Positions 23,786 through 31,642 of a stretch of DNA of 31,642 nt are shown here, one piece after another (position 1 is the first letter of the stretch; each line of letters opens with the position of its first letter). The position numbers and the translations under genes were made by a program. The stretch spans positions 1 through 31,642 of the forward strand of contig JALURD010000114.1 of NCBI GenBank assembly GCA_027057815.1. The letters run 5' to 3'. The stretch is from Acidilobaceae archaeon (GTDB lineage Archaea > Thermoproteota > Thermoprotei_A > Sulfolobales > Acidilobaceae). The notes beneath the pieces are model-generated. The model made no database searches. It was not told the origin of the DNA and was given only the letters and a program-made list of their open reading frames with translations.

Positions 23786-24564
23786 GGCATCTTCCCCCTC
23801 ACGCTCATGCGAGTGTTAATCTCTGCAAGGTATAGGCCAGCTAGGGATATTATTTGGTTCGAAAGTTGGAGCCTAGGCCCTGTGAGTAGAAGGCCGTACC
23901 GCCCCCACGACGGTTCAGCTATTGAGTACAGAATGATGCCCACAGGTAAAAGCCATGGACTAACTAGCCCCATACCGAATATCAATATTTGACCCATTAT
24001 GTATGGGTTAGCTATTGTTGGTATGAGTGTCAGCACAGCTAGCGGTAGACTCCACTTGAGTGCGTGCACTCTTTTACGGGTTATGAATGGGAGTGGTGCT
24101 GCGACCCAGAGCGCCTGGGATATATAGTGGATAATCGGGCTTGTCGATATGGAAGTTGCTGCGAGGAATATCACTGCAAAGGACTCAATAGCTCTTCGGC
24201 GATCTTTTAAAGCTAAGAGTAGAGCAAGCACGGGAAGTAGCCAGTAAAGCTTCACTATATTAAAGTAATCGGTTACAAGTAGGATAACAAAGATAGTAGC
24301 AAAAGCTAGTGAGGATAAACTCTTCTTTTTGGTGGCCTGCAGTGCTATGATTACAAAACCTAATAGGGTTGTGGCGTTGAGGGCGAATCGGCCTCCATAC
24401 GTTGTTGCAACAGCTAGTATGTCGAGCATCTTACTGTGTGGAATGAAAATTAATATCCTAATTAATATCCTATTTAATATTAATTCAATCATGTAGACTA
24501 TTAAAAGTAACCTAGCTAGGAGTGCTTCAGAATTAGTGTGTTTACCGTCATTGTCGCCTTGCAA
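23782..24564 (-). CDS. Unknown polytopic membrane protein in the nar cluster
   Basis: Not recognised. This 260-residue protein has roughly seven or eight hydrophobic segments. It occupies the place where NarI (the quinol-oxidising cytochrome b) would be expected, between the reductase genes and narJ, and is translationally coupled to narJ. Histidines near or in membrane segments (H43, H146 in IIHYISQ, H167) could ligate heme, but the NarI pattern is not visible. It might be a membrane quinol-interacting subunit or an anchor for NarC (inference). The start is TTG at 24564 with a weak ribosome site; a later methionine in the first helix is possible. It is separated from narC-like by 103 bases. 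Confidence 0.75.
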   Translation of the reverse strand: MQGDNDGKHTNSEALLARLLLIVYMIELILNRILIRILIFIPHSKMLDILAVATTYGGRFALNATTLLGFVIIALQATKKKSLSSLAFATIFVILLVTDYFNIVKLYWLLPVLALLLALKDRRRAIESFAVIFLAATSISTSPIIHYISQALWVAAPLPFITRKRVHALKWSLPLAVLTLIPTIANPYIMGQILIFGMGLVSPWLLPVGIILYSIAEPSWGRYGLLLTGPRLQLSNQIISLAGLYLAEINTRMSVRGKMP

Positions 24565-24667
24565 GCCCTTACACCACGCCTGTTATTCAATGATGCCGAC
24601 TCACATTGATGCACACACTCAAAAATTGAGGTATAGGTTGTGGAGTAGAAAAAGATAGGAGGAGTGT
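24565..24667 (-). terminator. Possible T-rich terminator after the narC-like gene
   Basis: On the minus strand, downstream of the narC-like stop, the sequence TATCTTTTTCTAC (near 24645-24657) is followed by a CTCAATTTTTGAG hairpin (24628-24640). A T-run is the usual archaeal termination signal, so part of the transcripts may end here and leave the membrane-protein-narJ pair at lower level. No convincing separate promoter was found in the gap. Confidence 0.35.
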
Positions 24668-25621
24668 TTAAGTTGTGAGGGCCTTCTTCCGGGCCACGAA
24701 GACTATTAGCGCGATTATCGTTATTGCTAGGGCTGCTATGAGGCCGACTACTGCGCCTTTTATTGCTGGCGGGATCACCTCAACGGTCGTAGTGCTGGTA
24801 GTCGTGGTTGTGGTTGTCACGGTCTGAGTTGGAGCCGGTGCTGGGGCTGCTACTCCCTCAAGCTTTAACGTGTACCAGCCGCTGGTGGTCTTTGATCCTC
24901 CTCTCTCGTGTAAGGAGCCCTCCCACCTAGCAAAGGCTACGCTGATGGACTCGCCTGGCTTGAGGCTTGGAACCATGGGGTCAGTGGAGCCCATGGGCCG
25001 TATTAATACGAGCTTCCACGAGCCATTCTCATACTTTGCTTCGGCCTTCCAAATCTGAGCCTCGGGTGGTAGCTTCTCTATGGGGCTCGTAGCGGTTGAT
25101 TGAAGGCCCAGCGCTTCCCTCTGGCCTGGCTTCTGGCCGTAGGCGCTTCCAGCCACCAGGTTTTCGACTCCCTTCCCTGCCCTCCAGAACACTATGTTCA
25201 CTGGGTTGGCTGTATCACCCATACAGATATATGGCATTGCTCCAGTGTTTACTGGGAACTGGACTGCTATGGCATCACCAAAGCTATACAGGTCTCCTGG
25301 AGCCCCTTCGACATCTTTGGAGTCATCACTCCACTCTATGTATATAGCAAGGTGTGTACCGTTATGCGCTGCTGTCACGGACAATGTCCTAGCTTTGGTA
25401 TCAAGGCTAAGCGGGTAAACTATTAGCTGAGCTGTGAGGGGGATCTGAGCCTTGTCTAGCTGGCCCCAGAGCTGTGCGTCAGGGTCCATTGGCAGAGATC
25501 CCTGGATGTATGGCACAGCTATTTCAGCTGCCTGGGAAGTAGCTAATATGACGCCTAGACCTGTGGATACAGCAGCTACTACTAGGACCGCAATTAGCCC
25601 GGCCATCCATGATCTCTTCAT
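24668..25621 (-). CDS. NarC-like heme-b subunit (ethylbenzene dehydrogenase gamma type)
   Basis: This 317-residue outward-facing subunit is expected to carry one heme b and connect NarGH to the membrane. It has an N-terminal signal or anchor (about 4-25), a beta-sandwich of the EbdC/NarC family (LSVTAAHNGTHLAIYIEWSDD, DAIAVQFPVN, PYICMGDTANPVNIVFWRAG), a Pro/Thr-rich stalk with runs of threonine, and a C-terminal membrane helix with basic end. The conserved region around the ICMGD methionine is the likely axial ligand site (inference from the family). I chose the ATG at 25621: GGGAGGTG lies upstream and it avoids a 96-base overlap with narH. No CxxCH is present, so the heme is not c-type. Confidence 0.82.
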   Translation of the reverse strand: MKRSWMAGLIAVLVVAAVSTGLGVILATSQAAEIAVPYIQGSLPMDPDAQLWGQLDKAQIPLTAQLIVYPLSLDTKARTLSVTAAHNGTHLAIYIEWSDDSKDVEGAPGDLYSFGDAIAVQFPVNTGAMPYICMGDTANPVNIVFWRAGKGVENLVAGSAYGQKPGQREALGLQSTATSPIEKLPPEAQIWKAEAKYENGSWKLVLIRPMGSTDPMVPSLKPGESISVAFARWEGSLHERGGSKTTSGWYTLKLEGVAAPAPAPTQTVTTTTTTTSTTTVEVIPPAIKGAVVGLIAALAITIIALIVFVARKKALTT

Positions 25622-25626
25622 GCGTC

Positions 25627-27036
25627 TCACCTCCCACTCGCCTTCTTTGGCAGCTTCATCCTCAGCTCTACCTTCCTCGTCGGTATGATCCATCTGTTCC
25701 TGCCGAGGGCTAGCCATCTGTACATCTTGTCGGCATCCTCTAGGTTGAGTCCGTTCTGTTCTAGGACGTATGCGGCTTCTGCCTTGCTCTTGCCTTCTAC
25801 TTCGACTAGCCTGAAGAATTCTCTGATCGCTATGAGCCTCTTAAGGGCCTTTCTAACCTCCTCTTCGTTGCCAGCGGCAAACATGTTGGCTAGATACTTA
25901 ATCGGTATCCTGAGCTTGTCGATGGTGGGTATCAGTGTGTCATAGTCGGCGGTATACTTACCTCTAGCGTCTAGGGCAGTTATCACTGGGTTTAGTGGGG
26001 GCACGTAGAACACCATTGGCAGAGTCCTGAACTCTGGGTGGAGAGGTAGTGCTATCTCCCACTTCTTGAACATGTAGTACACTGGGCTCTCTTGCGCTGC
26101 CTTAATGAAGTTCTCCGGGACGCCGTCCGCCTTAGCCTGCCTGATAACGTCGGGGTCGAATGGGTCTAGTATTATCTCACGCTGTACTCTCACCAGGTCC
26201 TGCTCGGGCGCTGATGCTGCCTCCAGTACTTTTTCTTCGTCATAGAGGACTACTCCCATGTATCTTATCTTGCCTACGCAACTCAGGGTACAGACCGTGG
26301 GCTGCCCGGTCTCGACTCTCGGGTAGCATAGGATACACTTCTCGCTCCTGCCTGTCTTCCAGTTGTAGTAAACCTTCTTGTAGGGGCATGCAATCGTACA
26401 GAATCTGTAGCCCCTGCACCTCTTCTGGTCTATGAGGACTATGCCGTCCTCAGGTCTCTTGTAGATGGCCTTCCTTGGGCATGCTGCGAGACACGCGGGA
26501 TTGAGGCAGTGATTACATATTCTGGGCAGGTAGAACATGAATGTGTTCTTGAAGTTGAAGTATATCTCCTTCTCCAGAGTCCTCCAGTTGGGATCCATTC
26601 TGCCGTAGATGTTAGCGCCAGCCAGGTCGTCATCCCAGTTGGGGCTCCACTTGATGTCCATGGGCTCGCCGGTGTAGGCATTTATCGGGTTAGCTACTGG
26701 CTGTTTGTCTTGTAGCTGGTCGGTGAATAGTGCCTCATAGTCATAATCGTATGGCTGATAGTAGTCGGTTATCTTAGGGGGATCCCTTTTCTTCATGACT
26801 TCGAGTCTCAGCTTGAGCTTACCGTTCTCTAAGACCCAGCCTCCGCCGTACTTGTCTTGGTCCTCCCAGGTCTTGGGATAGCCTACGCCGGGCCTAGTCT
26901 CTACGTTGTTCCACCAGGCGTATTCCTGGCCCTCCCTGTTGGTCCAAACATGCTTACAGGTAATGCTACAGGTGTGGCATCCGATACACTTGTCAAGGAC
27001 CATGACCATCGAAACCTGGGCTCTCACCATTCCCAT
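25627..27036 (-). CDS. narH: NarH, nitrate reductase iron-sulfur (beta) subunit
   Basis: This 469-residue four-cluster ferredoxin-like subunit passes electrons to NarG. Cluster ligands: C17/C20/C23/C27; C174/C177/C182/C186; C207/C213/C217, with Y210 where a fourth cysteine would be, consistent with a [3Fe-4S] centre (E. coli has Trp there); and C234/C237/C249/C253. The CIGCH at 17-21 is an Fe-S ligand stretch, not a heme c site. There is no signal peptide; it is exported with NarG. The ATG at 27036 sits right after GGGGGTGA, 16 bases from the narG stop. Confidence 0.97.
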   Translation of the reverse strand: MGMVRAQVSMVMVLDKCIGCHTCSITCKHVWTNREGQEYAWWNNVETRPGVGYPKTWEDQDKYGGGWVLENGKLKLRLEVMKKRDPPKITDYYQPYDYDYEALFTDQLQDKQPVANPINAYTGEPMDIKWSPNWDDDLAGANIYGRMDPNWRTLEKEIYFNFKNTFMFYLPRICNHCLNPACLAACPRKAIYKRPEDGIVLIDQKRCRGYRFCTIACPYKKVYYNWKTGRSEKCILCYPRVETGQPTVCTLSCVGKIRYMGVVLYDEEKVLEAASAPEQDLVRVQREIILDPFDPDVIRQAKADGVPENFIKAAQESPVYYMFKKWEIALPLHPEFRTLPMVFYVPPLNPVITALDARGKYTADYDTLIPTIDKLRIPIKYLANMFAAGNEEEVRKALKRLIAIREFFRLVEVEGKSKAEAAYVLEQNGLNLEDADKMYRWLALGRNRWIIPTRKVELRMKLPKKASGR

Positions 27037-27052
27037 TCACCCCCAGCCGGGG

Positions 27053-30000
27053 CTAGGAAACATCTGAGCCCAGTTTCTCGTGTAAGTATACGATGACCAT
27101 TGTGTCTCTGTTGACACCAGTGGGTCCATAGTAGTTGAAGAAGTAACTTAGCTGCGCATAGCCGCCCACCATCTTCGTTGGCTTGAGGTCTACTCTGGTT
27201 GTGCTGTTGTGTATGCCGCCCTGCTTTCCGGTGAGTTTGCTTGTCTTGATGTATACGTGCCTCTCCTGTGCGTGATACATTATCGCTACGCCCTCAGGAA
27301 TCCTGGGGCTCGTAGCAACTCTAGCTACTATGACGCCGTTATCGTTGACTATCTCTACCCAGTCATTGTCCTTTATACCGGCCCACTCAGCGTCCTTATC
27401 GTTGAGCCATACGACCTGCCCTCCTCTGAATAATGTTAACATCCTCAGGTTGTCCCAGAAGGTGCTGTGTATGTTCCACTTGCCGTGTGGCGTCAAGTAA
27501 CGGAGCAGCAGGTACCTCTTTCCATTGGCCTCAATCCTGTGGCTACCATTCACTGCAGTAATGCCCAGCTTAGCCGCTACCTTCTCTATGGCTCCAAGCT
27601 TTATTGCATCGAGTGGTGGCTTATATGTTGGAAGCATCTCGCCCATCTCCAGGAACCAGTCGTGGTCAATGTAGAAGTGCTGTCGACCCGTGAGCGTCCT
27701 CCAGGGTATTAGTTTCTCAGTGTTCTGAGTGAAGGGAGCGTAAGTTCTGCCTGGCGCTTCAATACCGCTCCATATGGGTGAGGTGTGGGCTCTCCTCGGC
27801 TGACTTACTATATCGTCGAACTTTATGCGCTCCACGCTCTTGACTAGGTCTCTGAGATACATTCCAGTCTTAGCCTCTACGGAGGCGAATGCTCTCTCGG
27901 CTAGCTTGCCGTTTGCCTCGGGGCTTAGCGCTAGGATTACTTCGGCTGCATATTTGTCTTTCTCTAGGCTGGGACAACCATCGGGACACCCATCCCAGTA
28001 TACGGTTCCCAGCTCTAGCTTTAGCTCTTCATACACGTCGCTTGTATCGTAGCTTACTCCCTTGGCTCCAGCCGCTTTGGCCCCGGGACCTAGTGAGATG
28101 AACATATTGTACACATTCTTGTAGTCTCTCTTTACAACCTTCAGGTCCCACATAGTCTTGCCAGGTATCGGGTCCGTCTCGCCTTTCCTCCAGTCCTTGA
28201 CTACACCGTAAGGCTGGGCTAGCTCCATTGTTGTATCGTGCCATAGCGCCCTTGCCACAATGTCTTCAACAGGCTCTGGGAAGTGTTTGGCGGCCAGCTC
28301 GCTGAACTTCTTCGCTAGCTCCTTGAATATGTCCCAGTCGGTCTTGGACTCCCATAGCGGGTCGACTGCCGGAGTGAACGGGTGTATGAAGGTGTGGAGG
28401 TCGGTCATGCTTAGGTCGTACTTCTCGTACCAGGTAGCGGCTGGTAATACTATGTCGGCGTAGATTGGTGTCGTGGCCATCCTGAAGTCTATCGCCACCA
28501 GTAGGTCAAGCTTACCCTCTGGGGCGGGATCCCTCCAAGTGACCTCCTTGACCTTGCCCTTAGCCTTCTCCTCAGCCATGACCTGGGACATCGGGCTACC
28601 GAGGAAGTGTTTCAGGAAGTACTCGTGGCCCTTACTGCTTGAGCCTAGTATGTTTGCTCTCCACACAAACATCACTCTTATCCAGTTCTCCGGAGCGTCG
28701 GGGTCCTCTATCGCTAGCTTCAGCTCGCCCCGCTTGAGTAGCTCGACCACGTACTCTATGGGGTCCTTGCCCTGCTTCCTGGCCTCCTCGGCAAGCTTGA
28801 TTGGGCTCTTGTTCCACTGCGGGTAGAATGGTAACCAGCCCAGCCTGGCGGCGATCACGTTGCAGTCCATAGGGTGGTTGCACTTGATCCTGCCATTTAT
28901 GTCAGCGTAGGGTGGAGCTATGTACTTGACCTCCATCGGGTCGTATCTCCACTGGTCGGTGTGGACATAATAGAAGCTTGGGCTGTTCTGGTGCCTCGGC
29001 GGTTTGACCCAGTCAAGGGCGAACGCGACCTTAGCCCAGCCCGCTAGGGTCCTGATCTTCTCCTGACCGACGTAGTGCGCCCAGCCTCCTCCGTTCCTGC
29101 CCTCAGCGGCCGCAAGCTTCACTAGCATGAGAATGCTCCTGTAGTATAGGTCTGCGTGGTACCACTGGTTCACGCCAGGACCAAGCATTATCATTACTCT
29201 ACCGCCACTCTTGAGTGAGGTATCGGCGAACTCTCTGGCAAGCTTGATGACTAGCTCCCTGGAGACCCCTGTTATCTCCTCCTGCCAGGCAGGGGTAAAC
29301 GGCTTGGGATCGTCGTAGCTTGTTGGATAATCGCCGCCGAGGCCCCTATCGACGCCTAGGTAGGCGGCAAGTAGGTCGAAGACTGTGGTTACGTAGACTT
29401 CGCCCTCTTTCGTTTTCACCTTCTTGACGGGCACACCCCGCTTGAATGTGCTGGACTCGCCGAAGCCGGGGCCAAAGACTGGGAATGTGACCTGGACTAC
29501 ATCATCGCTCATGCCTAGGAACGTGATGGCTGGATCGACAGGATCCCCTGTGACCGGGTCCTCGAGTTTTAGGTTCCACTTCTTACTGCCATCCCACCTG
29601 TAGCCGATGGACCCATTGACTAGTCTGACCTTACCGCTCCTCACGTCGTATACTAGCGTCTTCCACTCTGGGTTCTTCTCATCGGCATACCTCGGGTCAG
29701 GATACTCCTCCGGGTCTAGGTCCGAGAGCCTGAGGAACTTGCCTGGCCTGTACTCTCCATTCCTCTCCTCAAGCTTGACTAGGAACGGTAGGTCAGTGAA
29801 CCTCTTAGCGTACTCTAGGAAGAAGTCGTATGTCCTGTCGACGTAGTACTCCTTGAGGATTACATGCGCCATGGCCTGTGCGAAAGCTCCGTCAGTGCCT
29901 GGCTTTATGGGGACCCAGACGTCGGCGAACCTAGTGTGCTCGCTGAAGTCCGGACTCACAACAACTATTTTGGTGCCTTTGTACCTTACCTCAGTGAAGA

Positions 30001-30883
30001 AGTGGGCGTCCGGGGTTCTGGTCATGGGGATGTTTGTGCCGAAGTTGATTATGTAAGCTGCGTTGAACCAGTCAGCGCTCTCGGGAACGTCAGTCTGCTC
30101 GCCCCATATCTGCGGGCTTGCAGGTGGCAGGTCTGCGTACCAGTCGTAGAAGCTGCCCATGGAGCCTCCAATCAGCTCTATGAATCTGGCGCCGGAGGCG
30201 TAGCTGACTGGGCTCATGGCCGGGATGGGGGTGAAGCCGAAGATCCTGTCGGGCCCATACTCCTTAATCGTGTGGATTAAGGCTGCTGCTATAATCTCTA
30301 GTGCCTCGTCCCATGAGACTCTTACCCAGCCGCCTAGACCCCTAGCGCTGGTGTACTTCTTCCTCTTCTCCGGGTCGCTGACTATACTCTTCCAGGCCTC
30401 CACGGGGTCGTCATACTGCTGCCTAGCCTGCCTCCATAGCTCCAGGAGTGGCTTCCTGATGTATGGGTACTTTATCCTGAGCGGCGAGTAGAGGTACCAG
30501 CTGAATGAGGCGCCCCTGGGGCATCCTCTCGGGTCATAGTTAGGAATGGATGGGCTAATCTCCGGGTAGTCGCCTGCCTGGAGCTCCCAGGCCACTATGC
30601 CGTCCTTGACGTATACGAACCAGGAGCAAGACCCAGTACAGTTCACGCCGTGTGTGGACCTAGCAACCTTATCGTACTGCCACATGTTCCTATACATCTT
30701 CTCCCAGTCACGCAGCTGCTCCGGGTACTCCAGCCTGGGATTGCCTATCTGCTCGAGGTACCTGTTCTGGCCCAACACCTCTAGAACCTTGGATGCAGAG
30801 CCTGCTGCCGACGCTGCAACGCCAGCTACTGCCATCAGCTTCAGGAAGTCTCTCCTAGTTAGTTTGTTTTTGTCATCTCCCAA
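27053..30883 (-). CDS. narG: NarG, respiratory nitrate reductase catalytic subunit, Tat-exported
   Basis: This molybdopterin subunit reduces nitrate to nitrite. I chose the TTG at 30883 (1276 residues) because GGAGGTGG at 30888-30895 precedes it; an upstream in-frame ATG at 30922 lacks a ribosome site and lies at the predicted transcript start. The Tat signal TRRDFLK (9-15) means the enzyme faces outward, as in other archaea. The N-terminal cluster motif is H78/C82/C86/C121 and the molybdenum ligand is D251 in WYADLPPASPQIWGEQTD, as in E. coli NarG. The protein is full length and it is the first gene of the nar operon. Confidence 0.97.
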   Translation of the reverse strand: MGDDKNKLTRRDFLKLMAVAGVAASAAGSASKVLEVLGQNRYLEQIGNPRLEYPEQLRDWEKMYRNMWQYDKVARSTHGVNCTGSCSWFVYVKDGIVAWELQAGDYPEISPSIPNYDPRGCPRGASFSWYLYSPLRIKYPYIRKPLLELWRQARQQYDDPVEAWKSIVSDPEKRKKYTSARGLGGWVRVSWDEALEIIAAALIHTIKEYGPDRIFGFTPIPAMSPVSYASGARFIELIGGSMGSFYDWYADLPPASPQIWGEQTDVPESADWFNAAYIINFGTNIPMTRTPDAHFFTEVRYKGTKIVVVSPDFSEHTRFADVWVPIKPGTDGAFAQAMAHVILKEYYVDRTYDFFLEYAKRFTDLPFLVKLEERNGEYRPGKFLRLSDLDPEEYPDPRYADEKNPEWKTLVYDVRSGKVRLVNGSIGYRWDGSKKWNLKLEDPVTGDPVDPAITFLGMSDDVVQVTFPVFGPGFGESSTFKRGVPVKKVKTKEGEVYVTTVFDLLAAYLGVDRGLGGDYPTSYDDPKPFTPAWQEEITGVSRELVIKLAREFADTSLKSGGRVMIMLGPGVNQWYHADLYYRSILMLVKLAAAEGRNGGGWAHYVGQEKIRTLAGWAKVAFALDWVKPPRHQNSPSFYYVHTDQWRYDPMEVKYIAPPYADINGRIKCNHPMDCNVIAARLGWLPFYPQWNKSPIKLAEEARKQGKDPIEYVVELLKRGELKLAIEDPDAPENWIRVMFVWRANILGSSSKGHEYFLKHFLGSPMSQVMAEEKAKGKVKEVTWRDPAPEGKLDLLVAIDFRMATTPIYADIVLPAATWYEKYDLSMTDLHTFIHPFTPAVDPLWESKTDWDIFKELAKKFSELAAKHFPEPVEDIVARALWHDTTMELAQPYGVVKDWRKGETDPIPGKTMWDLKVVKRDYKNVYNMFISLGPGAKAAGAKGVSYDTSDVYEELKLELGTVYWDGCPDGCPSLEKDKYAAEVILALSPEANGKLAERAFASVEAKTGMYLRDLVKSVERIKFDDIVSQPRRAHTSPIWSGIEAPGRTYAPFTQNTEKLIPWRTLTGRQHFYIDHDWFLEMGEMLPTYKPPLDAIKLGAIEKVAAKLGITAVNGSHRIEANGKRYLLLRYLTPHGKWNIHSTFWDNLRMLTLFRGGQVVWLNDKDAEWAGIKDNDWVEIVNDNGVIVARVATSPRIPEGVAIMYHAQERHVYIKTSKLTGKQGGIHNSTTRVDLKPTKMVGGYAQLSYFFNYYGPTGVNRDTMVIVYLHEKLGSDVS

Positions 30884-30945
30884 TATACCACCTCCTACGA
30901 CTACACACAAAATTCGAGGCACTCATAATATCGGGTTTCAAATAC

Positions 30946-30956
30946 AAATATTTAAG
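30946..30956 (-). promoter_or_regulatory. TATA box of the nar operon
   Basis: Minus-strand CTTAAATATTT lies about 63-73 bases before the narG TTG. A start near 30925 would leave a leader of about 40 bases carrying GGAGGTGG. Confidence 0.55.
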
Positions 30957-31271
30957 GGTCACCGTTGCCAGGCACTTACAGGGTTTAAAAGTAATAATAT
31001 ATCTATGTAAAATCAATTGTCTTTCAGGATTGATTTTAAATGATAAATCATAGGCTTTTTTCGAATGTATCTATTTTCATATAAAAATATCTTGTGGTTA
31101 CATACTGGGGTGTGAATAACGTGAGAAACTTTATTGGTCAATTCATCTATTAAACTAAGTATTTTTATAACTTCTTTACCAGAATGGGTTGAGAAGGCTT
31201 ACTGCAAGTAAAGACTAGCGAGTTCAGTGGGTACCATTAGTCTTTATCCTTAATCTTGAAAATAGAGTGGG
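30957..31271. other. Nar upstream region, about 315 bases without a gene
   Basis: The sequence between the nar promoter and tRNA-Ala is AT-rich. It contains the inverted repeat at 31009-31037 and a small palindrome TGATAAATCA at 31041-31050. I found only very short open frames (13-14 codons) and no convincing RNA gene. It is most simply read as regulatory space for the nar operon. Confidence 0.5.
31009..31037. promoter_or_regulatory. Inverted repeat upstream of the nar promoter
   Basis: AAAATCAAT (31009-31017) and ATTGATTTT (31029-31037) form a perfect 9-base inverted repeat with an 11-base spacer, about 55-90 bases upstream of the nar TATA box. This is a plausible activator site by position. 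Within it, AATCAATTGTCT (31011-31022) matches the palindrome at 21538-21549 at 10 of 12 positions. Confidence 0.45.
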
Positions 31272-31348
<77 letters not shown>

Positions 31349-31412
31349 ACCTGTTAAGGCCCGCCATCTGGCCAGGGTTAGGTCTCTAGGGTTTAAAGCT
31401 GTCCCATGCGTG

Positions 31413-31642
31413 CTAGTATGTCTTTGCGTACCTCATCCAAGTAACGGCTTCCCTGCCGCAGATGGGGCACTTCTCGCCATCGGCAGGCTCTCTAGGCCAG
31501 GGGTATCCTAGAGCCCTAGCGTCCAGCTGTGTTTCCAGGGCGGTGGCACATTCCTCGCGTCCACACCATGGTAACTCGACTACGCCGACCCTTGCCTCAA
31601 TCCACTCCTTGGCCTCCTCAATACTCCGCGTTCTCTTAATTC
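31413..31642 (-). CDS. proS: Prolyl-tRNA synthetase, C-terminal fragment
   Basis: The last 75 codons of a gene running off the window edge. The zinc-binding C-terminal domain of archaeal-type ProRS is clear: VVELPWCGREECATALE with C26 and C31, then EKCPICGREAVTW with C58 and C61 of the fragment, ending in the family's characteristic aromatic terminus (YAKTY). ProRS charges tRNA-Pro in the cytoplasm. The rest of the gene lies beyond 31642. It is on the same strand as tRNA-Ala, 65 bases upstream of it. Confidence 0.93.
   Translation of the reverse strand, partial: IKRTRSIEEAKEWIEARVGVVELPWCGREECATALETQLDARALGYPWPREPADGEKCPICGREAVTWMRYAKTY

Noticed and set aside
25622..25717. N-terminal extension of the NarC-like protein overlapping narH
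   Set aside because: The extension is highly acidic, out of phase with narH coding, and places residues before the signal sequence; GGGAGGTG marks the start at 25621.
26974..26988. CxxCH motif in NarH read as a heme c site
   Set aside because: It is part of the first ferredoxin cysteine array (C17/C20/C23/C27), standard in NarH.
30884..30922. N-terminal extension of NarG to an upstream ATG
   Set aside because: No ribosome site before it, it coincides with the predicted transcript start, and it would translate through the GGAGGTGG that serves the TTG at 30883.

Overview
The window looks like a hyperthermophilic, H2-oxidising, nitrate-respiring crenarchaeon. The signs are archaeal TATA-box promoters, strong GGAGGTG-type ribosome binding sites mixed with many TTG/GTG starts, heavy AGG/AGA/ATA codon use, archaeal-type prolyl-tRNA synthetase and HypA/HypB, an Isp-type [NiFe] hydrogenase and a Tat-exported NarG. 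A relative of Pyrodictiaceae is a reasonable guess from physiology, but it is inference. No insertion sequence, integrase, CRISPR array or replication origin was seen.

Layout, left to right. (1) 1-1243: a possible gene end, then a gene for four CBS domains plus a C-terminal RAM/Lrp-type domain, behind a perfect inverted repeat that abuts its TATA box. (2) 1244-1690: a tRNA-sized cloverleaf-like element carrying a copy of the tRNA-Thr anticodon arm, then the real tRNA-Thr(GGT) on the other strand. (3) 1691-6646, minus: a compact cytochrome c maturation operon ccmF-thioredoxin-ccmC-ccmD-ccmE-ccmA-ccmB. It includes a 36-codon ccmD and a CcmE of the CxxxY type. (4) 6647-7065: an AT-rich spacer. 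(5) 7066-9656: a small unknown gene, a tryptophanase-family lyase and a short-chain dehydrogenase. (6) 9763-16040: hydrogenase maturation genes hypD-hypC-hypF-orf141 (plus), orf213 (minus), then hypA, a MinD/Mrp-type hypB and orf95 (plus). (7) 16032-21373, minus: the structural hydrogenase operon, small subunit-large subunit-Isp1 (cytochrome b)-Isp2 (HdrD-like Fe-S protein). (8) 21597-23173: the large-subunit maturation protease (plus) and hypE (minus, convergent). (9) 23243-30883, minus: nitrate reductase genes narG-narH-narC-like, an unknown polytopic membrane protein, and narJ. (10) 31272-31642, minus: tRNA-Ala(CGC) and the 3' end of proS.

Together the genes describe one respiratory chain. 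H2 would be oxidised by a Tat-exported, membrane-anchored [NiFe] hydrogenase. Electrons would pass through Isp1/Isp2 to the quinone pool and on to an outward-facing NarGH anchored by a heme-b NarC-like subunit. The Hyp proteins and protease build the NiFe site, NarJ matures NarG, and the Ccm operon supplies c-type cytochromes, although no c-type cytochrome gene lies in the window.

The most interesting points are: the cloverleaf-like tRNA-Thr echo at 1256-1328; the Cys-to-Asn change at a proximal-cluster ligand of the hydrogenase small subunit; orf141, which resembles a hydrogenase protease whose metal ligands are replaced; the missing NarI with an unfamiliar membrane protein in its place; and a related TCAATTG-centred palindromic motif upstream of both hydrogenase-associated and nitrate reductase promoters.
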